NCBI GenBank assembly: GCA_002698995.1
Contig: PAAX01000010.1
Location: 124,001-188,000 of the forward strand
Length of the DNA: 64,000 bases
DNA from: Ignavibacteriota bacterium
Lineage (GTDB): Bacteria; Bacteroidota; Ignavibacteria; Ignavibacteriales; Melioribacteraceae
Reading direction: 5' to 3'
Position numbers and translations under genes: made by a program. The first letter of the stretch is position 1. Each line of letters starts with the position of its first letter. The notes beneath the pieces are model-generated. The model ran no database searches. It saw only the letters and a list, made by a program, of their open reading frames with translations, and was not told the origin of the DNA. Positions 1-9,805 of the stretch are shown in pieces.

Positions 1-2695
1 GAGGATATCTAGGTTGATAACCAATTCCAGCCGGTTGATTATAGGTAATCTTCCATGTTAATCTGAATGCATTATTTACATACTCTATCAATGTTATATG
101 ATCACCAATAGATAATTTACCGTCACCATTTGTATCAAATACTTCGGCTTGAGTAGTATCATTAGTAGTTTTATTAAATACTAAGAAATTAACCGGAATA
201 TTAAAGAATGGCGTTGTTGTTACATCGGAATCATAAAATTTAATTTCATAATCAGAAGGCCATTTAACATTTCTTGCAGGAGAACTACTGTCGGGTATTA
301 CATTCATAGTTAAATTGCTTTCGCCTATCAACCAACCTGTTGATGTATCTATTATACTTATCTCAGTTGAATTATTTATCGAAACAGTCATACCATCAAA
401 AGGTGTACTGAATTTACCTGTACCAATATTTGATGAATCCTGAGTAACCAAAGTATCCAATGAAGATTCGAATGTTCTTATAATATTGAACTGAGTTGTT
501 TTGTAACTTGGGAAATCCCCGTCTGAAACAAATTCTACTTTATAGCTGGCACCTTCTTTTATTTCACTAGGATTAAGAATTGCAACTGTAAGAGAACCGG
601 TTCCAACACCTTCCTTTACTTCAGTAGTACTTCCTAAAATATCAGGAGGTAAATAACCAGCCGCCGGTGCATTTGGAGTAACAACAGCACAGTTAATATC
701 TATAAACTGAATATTACCGCTGAAATCTTCTGTAATAGTTTTTGTACATTCCGAAGGTGTTAATCCTTTTGTTCCAAAAGTAGGATCACCTTGATCATAT
801 GATACAACTGCATAATAATACTGCACACCGTTTTCAACATCTTCATCTACAAAAGAGTGCTGCAAACCTGTGTCGTTTCCTCTCCAGAAACTTGCACCGT
901 TAATTCCAACAGGATCGGGACCAGAAATTCCATTCTTTAAGTCAAACTGAGCTATCGGTTTATAAAATTTTGGTTCCCCTTTAGAGTCAGTAATAATTTT
1001 TATATCATTAAATTCAGGTTCTGTACTTCTATAAATTACATATCCCTCAAAGTCTTTCTTATAGCCTAAAGTCGGATCATTCTGTTCATAACCCAAGAAA
1101 GGATCTCTTGATTCTTCAGCAATTGCATCCCAATATAAGAATACTTTACCGTCACCGGGAATAGCTTTAACTGTAGGCTTTAGCGGAGGTTTAGAGAAAT
1201 TATAGTTAGCATTGTAAATCTGCTGAACAGTTTCTTTATTGAATACCAAATCTTCAAGATTGCTTCCGAATACCAAAGCCATTGAAAATCTTTCACGTAA
1301 GTTTTTATCAAGCGGGAAAGTACCGGATGCAAAAACCATACTAATATTAGCTCTCTGTAAAGAGGTATCAAAGTTAGCTTTCTGCATTCTTAACCACATC
1401 GCTTCATCATCTTTAGGCCAGCCGCCGCCTGTACCGCCGTCACCTAATCTATAAATTGAAAGACTTGTTAAACCAATTTGATCAGATTCATCTTTGTCTG
1501 TTCTGTCAAAGTTCGGCTCACCGTCAGTTGGTATTCCATCACCTTCACCTTGGTCGGGACTAACATAATTAATATCAAAAGGACCAATACCATCTTGTCC
1601 AACGTCATTGTTCAACGGTTCATTTTCATCTGCATCCCATTGACCGTTATTATTTATATCGAGATAACCAACCCAGTCATTATCATTATCAACATTATCA
1701 TCTCTTCTTTCATCTACCATTCCATCCCCGTCATCATCAATTCCGTTGGTACCATTGCCAGGACTTTCCAAATAGGCATAACCGTAATAACCGGTTTCCC
1801 AGGCGCCCGGAGCTCCTTTACCATCATTATCATATGCATAAGCCAAGTCAAGTAAAACATCATAAGAAGCGTTATCATCTGCATTATCACCCGATCCGCC
1901 AACACCGGTATCGGTATAGAATCCAAAGAATGTCTTTTTATAATCAAAATCAGATATGTTTACTATGTCATAATGCCAGAAAATGATATCTTCGGCAAGA
2001 ACATGCGACCATTGAAAACCTCTAACTTCAACTCTTAATCCTAGTCCTTTTCTATCTGGGTAACCATTTATAGGAAGGAAATTATAAGGAGATCTAGACC
2101 ATTCACCATCTTTCGAATCATCCATAACAAAGAATGTTTCAAAATCGGCATTAGCAACACCTTTACCAAAGTAACCAAACCATTGACCATTCCATGAAGG
2201 ATCAATATTTGGAAGAGCAGCAGGCCATTCCTCAGGCCAAGATGTAGGATCATTACTAAAAGCCGGTTTTTCTGATCTTGGATTTATATAACCCGGAACA
2301 GGTTCCAATCCCCAAATTGTACCGTTTAACGGATCCTTATCCATCCATTCTCTGTATGATGTTTGAAGAGGATGGAATACCAAAGAGTCGTTAGGATCGG
2401 GAGTTAAAGTATTTGGAACCTTAACCTCAGTAGTTATTAAAAGAGCAACGCCGTCAAGGTAATTATGACCACTACCTTTAGGCCACTCACCAGAAGGTGA
2501 AAAGGGCCATTGACCAACTTCACCGTTGTTATAAAAAAGAGTTCTCACCAGGTTGCCATCCATCAAACCCTCTCTTCTATACTGGATATCACCCAGCGGT
2601 TCATCACGATATTTTTGAGTTTGAGGATTTACTTGAGCAAATAATTGCGAGAATCCTAAAAGCAATAAAAGAATTATAAATGATTTACGAAACAT
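1..2695 (-). CDS. Large secreted protein, 3' end outside window
   Basis: The reading frame is open from an ATG at 2695 to the left edge of the window (898 codons), so the C-terminus is missing. It starts with a clear signal peptide (MFRKSFIILLLLLGFSQLFAQ). An Asp/Gly-rich stretch at about residues 315-365 (GIDDDGDGMVDERRDD and similar) looks like thrombospondin-type-3 or dockerin-like calcium loops, and another DTNGDGKLS loop lies near residue 855. A fibronectin-III-like segment begins near residue 507. It follows the TonB-dependent receptor by 31 nt and is probably co-transcribed with it. The family is not recognised beyond 'large secreted protein of the FCB group'. A T9SS sorting domain probably follows off the window, which is inference. 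Confidence 0.85.
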   Translation of the reverse strand, partial: MFRKSFIILLLLLGFSQLFAQVNPQTQKYRDEPLGDIQYRREGLMDGNLVRTLFYNNGEVGQWPFSPSGEWPKGSGHNYLDGVALLITTEVKVPNTLTPDPNDSLVFHPLQTSYREWMDKDPLNGTIWGLEPVPGYINPRSEKPAFSNDPTSWPEEWPAALPNIDPSWNGQWFGYFGKGVANADFETFFVMDDSKDGEWSRSPYNFLPINGYPDRKGLGLRVEVRGFQWSHVLAEDIIFWHYDIVNISDFDYKKTFFGFYTDTGVGGSGDNADDNASYDVLLDLAYAYDNDGKGAPGAWETGYYGYAYLESPGNGTNGIDDDGDGMVDERRDDNVDNDNDWVGYLDINNNGQWDADENEPLNNDVGQDGIGPFDINYVSPDQGEGDGIPTDGEPNFDRTDKDESDQIGLTSLSIYRLGDGGTGGGWPKDDEAMWLRMQKANFDTSLQRANISMVFASGTFPLDKNLRERFSMALVFGSNLEDLVFNKETVQQIYNANYNFSKPPLKPTVKAIPGDGKVFLYWDAIAEESRDPFLGYEQNDPTLGYKKDFEGYVIYRSTEPEFNDIKIITDSKGEPKFYKPIAQFDLKNGISGPDPVGINGASFWRGNDTGLQHSFVDEDVENGVQYYYAVVSYDQGDPTFGTKGLTPSECTKTITEDFSGNIQFIDINCAVVTPNAPAAGYLPPDILGSTTEVKEGVGTGSLTVAILNPSEIKEGASYKVEFVSDGDFPSYKTTQFNIIRTFESSLDTLVTQDSSNIGTGKFSTPFDGMTVSINNSTEISIIDTSTGWLIGESNLTMNVIPDSSSPARNVKWPSDYEIKFYDSDVTTTPFFNIPVNFLVFNKTTNDTTQAEVFDTNGDGKLSIGDHITLIEYVNNAFRLTWKITYNQPAGIGYQPRYP

Positions 2696-2726
2696 TATAA
2701 GTTCCTCCGTTAGAGAATATTTATCA

Positions 2727-5393
2727 TTAGAAACCAAAACTTACTCCAAATCTAATTTGTCTTGGTGCGGAATACATAGATGGATTCATCACATATTCTT
2801 CTAATGTATTTAATCCAATTATTTCACCGGCAAATTTTGTATTTAGATCAGCGCCGGCTCTTCCGGTTGTAGAGTATACACCGTATTCATTTCTTATATC
2901 AAATAAATTATATACCAATAAATAAGTATGTAATCGAATTCCATAAATATCGAAGAATTTATCGGCTCTCAAATCAACATTAAGAGTGGTAGGTTTTCTG
3001 CCGCCGTTTTCAAATCTTACACCGTTAGAAATTCTAATATCTTCGGTAAATGGAGTACCTGAACCATACTGCATAATTAATCCAACAGTCCAGTTGCCGA
3101 TTTCACCAACTGTGGCGGTAAAGTTAAGAGTTGATCTCTGATCCCAATCTAATGGAACAACTTTCTTTTCCGATTCAACAGGTGGATTGGTTTGATTGTC
3201 ATTATAAACTGAGAAAGGATCAGAAGAGTTACCTTCAGCAACTTGATAAGTATAATCTATTTTTGCACTGAAGAAATCAACAAATCTTCTTTCCAAGGTA
3301 AGAATAATTCCTTTTACGTTTCCATAATCTTTATTGATAAAACGAGCATACTTAAATCCTTCATAGGTATTAATAATTTCCATACCAAGAAGATTTCTTA
3401 TGTCTGAGTAATAAGTTGTTATGTCAAGTGATATATTAGGAAATACAACTTGCTGTAAACCTAACTCATACTTAACTGTTTTTTGTGCATCTAAATCGGG
3501 GTTACCTGTAATTGATGATAAGGACTGTCCCCCTTCAATAATATATCTGTCATTTCTGTATAGGTTTTCAAAATTCGGAATCTGGAAAAAGTGACCATAG
3601 GAGAAATAAATTGCGCCTTGATCAGAAATTGGGAATGATACACCTATCCTAGGACTTAACTGATATTTAGCTTTTACTTTTTCAGTAATTCCAGCTCCCG
3701 GGAAGAAAGGATTTGGATTAAGTAAAGAAGGATTTCTCAAATCAACCGGAAGTGAAGTATTGGCATTAAAGTAATCCAATCTCAATCCGGCATTAATAAT
3801 CATTATATCATATTCCATTTTATCTTGAACATAGGCAGAAAACTGATAAGGATATTTTTTATAAGATTCGTTTCCAGGTGTACCAGGTTCTCTATATCCC
3901 AATGTAAATATTGGTATATCGTTTTCGTCTGTTTGATCTTCTGTAAGATTAACAATAGTTTTCCAAGAAGAAGATATTTCATGCAATTGAGCTTCTGCCC
4001 CTAACTTAATTTTATGTTCTTTAGATACTTGAGATTCAAAAGTCCATTGAGCAATATTAGTTTTTGTGTATCTTCTATATCTTTCACCGTTTGTTCCGCC
4101 GAATCTATAAGTATAATCGGAAGTTGGAATGCCGTTAAGAGGATTTTGATATCTAGCATCAAATTCATCTTCGTATAAGTATCCTTTGAACCGGTATAAA
4201 TTGGAAGCAAATTTAAGTGATGTAAAAGTGCTTTGAGAAGGATAGAAGGAAATTTGAAGATTATGAATTAAGTCATCACTAAAATGATTCATGATTCCAT
4301 CCGGAGCCCATCTGTAACCATGATCATAATATTTATTTTTTGCATCATCAAAAAAGAAAGAATAAGCAAATTTCCAATCCGGTAATGAATAACTTAATTT
4401 AGCATTAGCAGAAATTCTCTTATTTGTATTCATTGCAACATATTCACCGTCTCCGGTTGGCAAAAATGGAGAAATATCTGTAGTGTTATAAACTCTTTTA
4501 CCGTATAAATGTCCTTTTTCTTCAAGATATCTTGCAGTGGCAAAGAAATTTAATCCATCTAAAATTTGTGTAGGACCACTTAATGAAGCTTGAAAATCTT
4601 TTATTGATAACGGATCAAAGCTATTCAAATTGTAGAATAAATCGTTATTTGATGTATAAAAAGAACCAAAATAAGCTGCAGCAGTTCCTTCATAATTGCT
4701 GGATCCTTCTTTAGTAACAATATTTACAACACCTGATAAAGCTTGTCCGTACTCCGCATTAAATGTACCGCTAATTACTTCAAGTTCACGCACAGAACTG
4801 TTTTCGATATTTACGGAATTAGACCCGCTGAAAACATCAGTTACAGGAATACCATCAACTAAATATGCAACTTCGTTTGATCTTCCTCCTCTGAAGTGAC
4901 CGTTAATTACACCTGCTTGTAGGTTGATCACCTGCTGAATATTATCTACCGGAAGAAGTTCAATATCTTTTGAAGAAACTGTAGCTTTTGTTGAAGTTAA
5001 ATCTTTTGTAATCATAGGTCTTTCAGCAGTAACAACCACGTCCTGCCCTAACAAAACTGATTCAGAGATTAACTCTAGATCAAGTTTTGTAGTAAGATCT
5101 ATTTTCACAATTAAATCATTAACAATTGTTTTAGCATACCCAACAGAACTTATAGAAACTTGATAAGTACCTGGAGGAACATTATTGATATAATAATAAC
5201 CATCTAAATCCGCAGCAGCACCAAAGTATGTGCCTACAACAACAACGTTAGCTCCAATAACAGGTTCACCGGTTTCTTTATCTGTTATATAACCGGCAAT
5301 TTTACCGGTTTCGCCAGCTTTAATGATTAGCAGAGGCATAATCAAAAAAAGACTTAAAATCTTTACAAATAAATTCATTTTCCTCGTCAACAT
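2727..5393 (-). CDS. TonB-dependent receptor with carboxypeptidase-regulatory-like N-terminal domain
   Basis: The 888-residue protein is an outer-membrane active transporter of the TonB-dependent receptor family. After a signal peptide comes a CarboxypepD_reg-like beta-sandwich (about residues 30-115; GYITDKETGEPVIGANVVV). The plug follows at about 120-230 (LVDGIPVTDVFSG, ELEVISGTFNAEYGQALSGV), then a long beta-barrel ending in aromatic FGVSFGF. Two starts are possible. The ATG at 5393 has GGAAGAA upstream, and the ATG at 5378 has GAGG and gives a cleaner signal peptide. It lies between a CBM9-containing secreted protein and a large secreted protein, so glycan-fragment uptake is the likely role. 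It is not a convincing SusC, because no SusD partner is seen. A stem-loop precedes the gene. Confidence 0.93.
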   Translation of the reverse strand: MLTRKMNLFVKILSLFLIMPLLIIKAGETGKIAGYITDKETGEPVIGANVVVVGTYFGAAADLDGYYYINNVPPGTYQVSISSVGYAKTIVNDLIVKIDLTTKLDLELISESVLLGQDVVVTAERPMITKDLTSTKATVSSKDIELLPVDNIQQVINLQAGVINGHFRGGRSNEVAYLVDGIPVTDVFSGSNSVNIENSSVRELEVISGTFNAEYGQALSGVVNIVTKEGSSNYEGTAAAYFGSFYTSNNDLFYNLNSFDPLSIKDFQASLSGPTQILDGLNFFATARYLEEKGHLYGKRVYNTTDISPFLPTGDGEYVAMNTNKRISANAKLSYSLPDWKFAYSFFFDDAKNKYYDHGYRWAPDGIMNHFSDDLIHNLQISFYPSQSTFTSLKFASNLYRFKGYLYEDEFDARYQNPLNGIPTSDYTYRFGGTNGERYRRYTKTNIAQWTFESQVSKEHKIKLGAEAQLHEISSSWKTIVNLTEDQTDENDIPIFTLGYREPGTPGNESYKKYPYQFSAYVQDKMEYDIMIINAGLRLDYFNANTSLPVDLRNPSLLNPNPFFPGAGITEKVKAKYQLSPRIGVSFPISDQGAIYFSYGHFFQIPNFENLYRNDRYIIEGGQSLSSITGNPDLDAQKTVKYELGLQQVVFPNISLDITTYYSDIRNLLGMEIINTYEGFKYARFINKDYGNVKGIILTLERRFVDFFSAKIDYTYQVAEGNSSDPFSVYNDNQTNPPVESEKKVVPLDWDQRSTLNFTATVGEIGNWTVGLIMQYGSGTPFTEDIRISNGVRFENGGRKPTTLNVDLRADKFFDIYGIRLHTYLLVYNLFDIRNEYGVYSTTGRAGADLNTKFAGEIIGLNTLEEYVMNPSMYSAPRQIRFGVSFGF

Positions 5394-5422
5394 TTTATTC
5401 TTCCAAAATTTTTAATAAAATA

Positions 5423-5449
5423 AGAGGCATGTAGTTTTTACATGCCTCT
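5423..5449 (-). terminator. Intergenic stem-loop between CBM9 protein and TonB receptor genes
   Basis: A perfect 11-bp stem (AGAGGCATGTA at 5423-5433 with TACATGCCTCT at 5439-5449) closes a 5-nt loop. On the minus strand it is followed by TTATTTTATT, not a solid U-run. It may be a partial terminator or an mRNA-end stabiliser that sets different transcript levels for the genes on either side. Confidence 0.5.
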
Positions 5450-5464
5450 AATGAGGTACTTATG

Positions 5465-8008
5465 CTACTTAATTAGGAGCATCTTTTTGGTACTAACAAA
5501 ACTTCCTGCTGTAATTCTATATAAATAAACACCACTTGCTAAAGATGAAGCATTAAAACTTACAGTATGAACACCGGCATTTTTTACTTCATTAACTAAT
5601 GATGCAACTTCTTGACCTAATATGTTGAATACTTTTAATTCAACTAAATTAGAAGAAGGAATAGAATATTTAATAACTGTTGATGGGTTAAATGGGTTTG
5701 GATAGTTTTGACCAAGATCAAAAGTATAAACTATTGTTTCTTCATCACTATCTACATCAACCATTTGATCACCAATCCAAGTGTATGTCCATCTTGAAAC
5801 ATTATTCCAAGATTGATCTTCATTATTTGGTGAATAAGTTAAAATACCTTCTCTTTCGCCAGTTGCGTCAGCATCGTTAAAAGCGTAATCTAAAGGAATT
5901 CTCATTCCTACTAATGGTGAGAATAAATCATCCGGATTATCTGGAATAGCTGCTAATTCTGCAAATGATAATTTACCTTCAATTATATAACCACTAGGGA
6001 ATTTTTCTTCAAATACATAGCTTTCACCAGGACGTTTAATAAATTTACCGCCAGGATTATCACTATAAACACCATTTGAAATGAATCTTAAATGGTAATC
6101 AGGTTCAGAACCTCTCTTATAACCAGTATGAGAAGGACCTCTCCAATCATAAAGACCGAAGAATATATCTGCACCATCTGTTAAATAAGTTGCAAGTGTT
6201 GTATCTACTGAATTTACATCATCTGTAATATCGAAAGCATAATATAAATAATCATCATCAACTGCTAACCAAGCTTTTACTGATAAATCTGCATCACCAT
6301 CAATTTGCTGATTTGCAGGGATAAATCCTGTACCTTCAGAAAGTTTTATTGAAAATTCAGGTACTGATGACCATTCACCAAGATTACCATCAGCAGCAAA
6401 ATTTGATGGTGCTGTTGGATGAATTGTAGGAACACCTTGTGCTGTATTTGAAATTGATTCTGGTGAAGGAACACCAATCGGACTTGCATTTCCTGCTGCA
6501 TCATTACAAACAACTGCATAATAATATGTAACTGTTTGATCATTTATAGGAGCTTTAAGAACATGGTTTGCTGCTTGTTCGTTCTCAACTATTCCCATTT
6601 TTACTACTTCAACACCTTCGGCAGTTACATCAGTAATAGGATTAAAGCTGTAATATACATCATAAGTTTCATTTGATTCACCAGGAACATCAGCCCAGGT
6701 AATTAAATTTACATATGATCCCGGAGATACTGTTACTAATTCAGGAGCTAAAGGAGCAACAACGTCAAATTCAGGATTACCAGTCCAAACATCATCAAGA
6801 TAAACAACTTTTTTTGCACCGGCTGTACTTGCCATTAATATTTTAACTTGTTTAACTCTTGTTGAGTCCATTTCACCAGGAGTAGTTCCGCTTCCATTCC
6901 AGCCGCCGTCAAATCTTGAAAAATCTCTTAATGGAATAGAAACTTGTTTCCAAGTACCATCATAATTAACCATTGATTCTTCAATCATATATCCGGCTTC
7001 AAACATTAAGTCTTCACCGTCGCCGTCTGTATCATCATCGAGAATAACAGCTTTTAAAGCGCCTAAACCAGCATCAGCTTTAATTTTGAATTTCAATGAG
7101 TCAACTGTCCATCTATAACCTAAATTCTTTAATGAATTTAATGTCCAAGTTGGACCATCCCACATAGCCCAATCACTTCCTAAAGTCCATTTGATTGAGT
7201 TTGTACCAGGAGTAGAAGCTTGTTCATTTGTAATTTCAATTGCATGATCGCTCCATCCGCCTAAACCTAATGAAACATCACCAGGAACAGCAGCACCGTT
7301 AAAAAGAACAACCGGATTTTCTGCAGCACCTCTTAAGTAAAGTTTATCAAGAATAATAACACCTTGAGAGAAATCTCCTTCCCCGGCTCCACTAATTGAA
7401 AACTCGAGTGAGAAACCTTTAATTTTGTCGAGGTCTAATTGACCATTACCAGGAGCACCTGACCAACCAGTTAGGTTAAATCCTTGTCCCTCAAAGCTTA
7501 AATTATTTTCTAATGGCATTCTCCATTCATTCCAGCCTGGTTCGCCATCAAGTATGTAAATCATTGAATAATAATATTCAACATCTGCTACATCATAAGT
7601 ATTAGGACCATTTGGAGAATCAGAAGCATCATGTAAATTAAGTCTTAAATGAACTCTTCCTTCAAGACTTTGTTTTGCTTCAATGTAATAATGGAAAGCG
7701 ATTGTATCATATAATGACCAATCATAATAAGCAGTAGAGTCTTGATTCCAGTGTTCTAATTTGGTAAATCCGCCCCATGTTTCAGTATTATGAACACTAT
7801 AATCCAATCTCATTGCTCCGCTTCCTTCAACTATATCAGTTGTAGGGAAAGTTATGTCGATATAAGCATTGTTAGTATCAGCACCATCATTGTTCAATAT
7901 GAGCCAATAATTGGTGTCTGCTTCTGCAGTATCAAAACTGTTAATAATCTGTTCCTGTGCAAAGAGACCAGAAACCATGATTAATAAAACAGCTAACATT
8001 TTTTTCAT
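5465..8008 (-). CDS. Secreted carbohydrate-binding protein with CBM9-like domain and T9SS sorting domain
   Basis: The 847-residue protein starts with a signal peptide (MKKMLAVLLIMVSGLFAQ). Two beta-sandwich, galactose-binding-like regions follow (about 20-230 and 235-415). A fibronectin-III-like segment begins near 424, and a CBM9-like domain near 529 (FAADGNLGEWSSVPEF, AWLAVDDDYLYYAFDI). The last ~80 residues are a T9SS type A sorting domain (NYPNPFNPSTVIKYSIP, GVYLYRITAG, KKMLLIK). No catalytic module is evident, so a surface glycan-binding role is inferred. The start has a strong AAGGAGGAG ribosome-binding site. It lies 30 nt after the symporter gene and is probably read from the same sigma-54 promoter. 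Confidence 0.85.
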   Translation of the reverse strand: MKKMLAVLLIMVSGLFAQEQIINSFDTAEADTNYWLILNNDGADTNNAYIDITFPTTDIVEGSGAMRLDYSVHNTETWGGFTKLEHWNQDSTAYYDWSLYDTIAFHYYIEAKQSLEGRVHLRLNLHDASDSPNGPNTYDVADVEYYYSMIYILDGEPGWNEWRMPLENNLSFEGQGFNLTGWSGAPGNGQLDLDKIKGFSLEFSISGAGEGDFSQGVIILDKLYLRGAAENPVVLFNGAAVPGDVSLGLGGWSDHAIEITNEQASTPGTNSIKWTLGSDWAMWDGPTWTLNSLKNLGYRWTVDSLKFKIKADAGLGALKAVILDDDTDGDGEDLMFEAGYMIEESMVNYDGTWKQVSIPLRDFSRFDGGWNGSGTTPGEMDSTRVKQVKILMASTAGAKKVVYLDDVWTGNPEFDVVAPLAPELVTVSPGSYVNLITWADVPGESNETYDVYYSFNPITDVTAEGVEVVKMGIVENEQAANHVLKAPINDQTVTYYYAVVCNDAAGNASPIGVPSPESISNTAQGVPTIHPTAPSNFAADGNLGEWSSVPEFSIKLSEGTGFIPANQQIDGDADLSVKAWLAVDDDYLYYAFDITDDVNSVDTTLATYLTDGADIFFGLYDWRGPSHTGYKRGSEPDYHLRFISNGVYSDNPGGKFIKRPGESYVFEEKFPSGYIIEGKLSFAELAAIPDNPDDLFSPLVGMRIPLDYAFNDADATGEREGILTYSPNNEDQSWNNVSRWTYTWIGDQMVDVDSDEETIVYTFDLGQNYPNPFNPSTVIKYSIPSSNLVELKVFNILGQEVASLVNEVKNAGVHTVSFNASSLASGVYLYRITAGSFVSTKKMLLIK

Positions 8009-8038
8009 AAAGTACTCCTCCTTAAAGTTAATAATTGC

Positions 8039-9628
8039 TTATGCATTAAGCGTTTGTTTATTCTGATTAATTATTTCATAATCATCTATTTTTTCTGTAT
8101 TAAAGGAAAATTTTACTTCTTCTTTGGGATAGATAATTTCTTTTGGTTTGCCGATTTCAATTTCATCTTTAGTATCGTAAAGACTTATTACAATCATTAA
8201 TCCCATTGATATAATGAATAACATTACTGCAAAATGAAGGTAATTTAACTGGTTAATCAGATTTAGAATTATACTTTCCGGTATAATAAAATCTCCGGCA
8301 AATATTAAAATAACTCTTACCAATCCTATAATTCCGCCGATTATAAGTGTTAGAAATGCTCCTTTACTTGTAGCTTTACTCCAAAATATTCCCAATAAAA
8401 ATACTGCTGCAATTGGCGGACTAATAAAAGCTTGTATATGCTGCAGATAAATGTATATCTGTGTGTTTATCATTCTTATTAAAGGAATTAGTACTATTGT
8501 AAGAAAAACTATCATTACTGTAGAAAGTCTTCCAATTAAAACTAGTTCATGATCAGTTGAATTTTTGTTTCTAACTTTATATAAATCGTTTGCAATTAAA
8601 GTTGATGCACTATTAAATGCAGATGATAAAGAAGACATTAAGGCTGCAAATAGACCGGCAAATACAATTCCTTTAACTCCGCTTGGTAAAATATTACTTC
8701 CTAATAGATAAGGATAAACTTCATCTCCGCTAACTGTCGGGAATATTTCTACAGCAATCATTCCCGGAATAATAAATAATAAAATGGGGAGTGTTTTTAA
8801 TACAGCTGCAAGAGCAGTTCCTTTTTTTGCATCATTAATACTTCTAGAGCTGAAAATTCTCTGCATTATATATTGATCAGTACACCAATACCAAATTCCT
8901 AAAATTGGTGCACCTAATAGAATTCCGGTCCATGGCAAATCCGGATCGGAGAAAGATTTAAAGACTGCAAAATATTTTTGCGGTAAGGTTGAAGTTAAAA
9001 CGGATAATCCTCCGATTTCCTTTAAGCCAAATACCGTTAGGAAAAAAGCACCGAGAATTAAAACAACTGCCTGAAAAATCTGTGTTTTTATAACTGAATT
9101 TAATCCACCTATTACAGTATAAATACCGGTTAAAAGTACAACTAAAATTGATGCAAAAAACATATCCAGACCGATAATACGACTAAGAATAAATCCAGCT
9201 GCCAGAAGTGTAACACCAATTTTTGTGAAGAAATAAACAGCAAGAGATAAAATTGTAAGATATGTTCTGGTTCTTCCGTCAAATCTTTTTCCAAAAAACT
9301 CGGGCATAGTATAAACATTTGATTTTATTAGAATTGGAGCAAATACCCATCCCAAAAGGAATAAAATTAAAACTGCAAACCACTCAAAATAACCAACACT
9401 TAAACCATGAATTGAAGCTGATCCGGCTAAACCGACTAAATGTTCTGCAGAAATATTTGTAGCAAAAAGTGACATCCCGATTGCAAGCCAGCCCATATCT
9501 CTTCCGGCTAAAAAATAATCTTTTGCAGTTTTGTCTTTACCAATGGCTGAGTAAATTCCAATAACCATTACTATAGAGAAGTATAAGAGAAGTACAAGAT
9601 TATCGTAAAGACTTAAATTACCGATCAC
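8039..9628 (-). CDS. Sodium/solute symporter (SSS family, SGLT-like)
   Basis: The 529-residue inner-membrane protein has about 13-14 hydrophobic helices and is an SSS-family Na+-coupled symporter. Family features include an early helix with FATNISAEHLVGLAGSA, the TVIGGLNSVIKTQIFQ segment and the AALMSSLSSAFNSASTL segment that usually contributes to the sodium site. By similarity to the SGLT branch and by its neighbours (GH5, CBM9 protein, TonB receptor) the cargo is probably a sugar. The start is GTG at 9628 with AGGT upstream. A sigma-54 promoter at 9661-9675 gives a leader of about 20 nt. It appears to be the first gene of the unit that runs to position 1. Confidence 0.92.
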   Translation of the reverse strand: MIGNLSLYDNLVLLLYFSIVMVIGIYSAIGKDKTAKDYFLAGRDMGWLAIGMSLFATNISAEHLVGLAGSASIHGLSVGYFEWFAVLILFLLGWVFAPILIKSNVYTMPEFFGKRFDGRTRTYLTILSLAVYFFTKIGVTLLAAGFILSRIIGLDMFFASILVVLLTGIYTVIGGLNSVIKTQIFQAVVLILGAFFLTVFGLKEIGGLSVLTSTLPQKYFAVFKSFSDPDLPWTGILLGAPILGIWYWCTDQYIMQRIFSSRSINDAKKGTALAAVLKTLPILLFIIPGMIAVEIFPTVSGDEVYPYLLGSNILPSGVKGIVFAGLFAALMSSLSSAFNSASTLIANDLYKVRNKNSTDHELVLIGRLSTVMIVFLTIVLIPLIRMINTQIYIYLQHIQAFISPPIAAVFLLGIFWSKATSKGAFLTLIIGGIIGLVRVILIFAGDFIIPESIILNLINQLNYLHFAVMLFIISMGLMIVISLYDTKDEIEIGKPKEIIYPKEEVKFSFNTEKIDDYEIINQNKQTLNA

Positions 9629-9660
9629 TATCTACCTGTTAATTAAACTAAGTTATTCAT

Positions 9661-9675
9661 GCATTTTTGATGCCA
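9661..9675 (-). promoter_or_regulatory. Sigma-54 promoter of the symporter unit
   Basis: The minus strand reads TGGCATCAAAAATGC, matching the sigma-54 consensus TGGCACG-N4-TTGC. GG (-24) and GC (-12) are separated by exactly 10 bp, followed by A. The predicted start of transcription is near 9649, 21 nt before the GTG start codon. Confidence 0.75.
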
Positions 9676-9768
9676 GAAAGTAATCCATTTTTAGTTAGAG
9701 AAAAGTGTCGTTTTTGAGGTTTTTTGAAATAATGATTTTGGTTTGGTTATTATTACGATAACTATCTG

Positions 9769-9805
9769 TTATTGTTTTAATAAGAGTGGATTATTAATTT
9801 GATAA
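9769..9805. promoter_or_regulatory. Candidate enhancer pair for the NtrC-type regulator (symporter promoter)
   Basis: Two copies of a quasi-palindromic 15-mer lie here: TTATTGTTTTAATAA at 9769-9783 and TTATTAATTTGATAA at 9791-9805. Their starts are 22 bp apart, two helical turns. The second copy is identical to the reverse complement of a site in front of the GH5 gene. The pair lies about 100-125 bp upstream of the -24 element, a normal distance for a sigma-54 activator. The second site overlaps the 3' end of the GDSL/TPR gene. Confidence 0.55.

Noticed and set aside
1478-1855. 125-codon plus-strand open frame
   Set aside because: It is antisense to the open frame of the large secreted protein, has a low-complexity Ile-rich translation and no ribosome-binding site.
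2727-5393. Receptor as a SusC of a classical SusC/SusD pair
   Set aside because: The neighbouring secreted proteins lack a lipobox and show no SusD-like helical TPR pattern. It is kept as a general TonB-dependent receptor.
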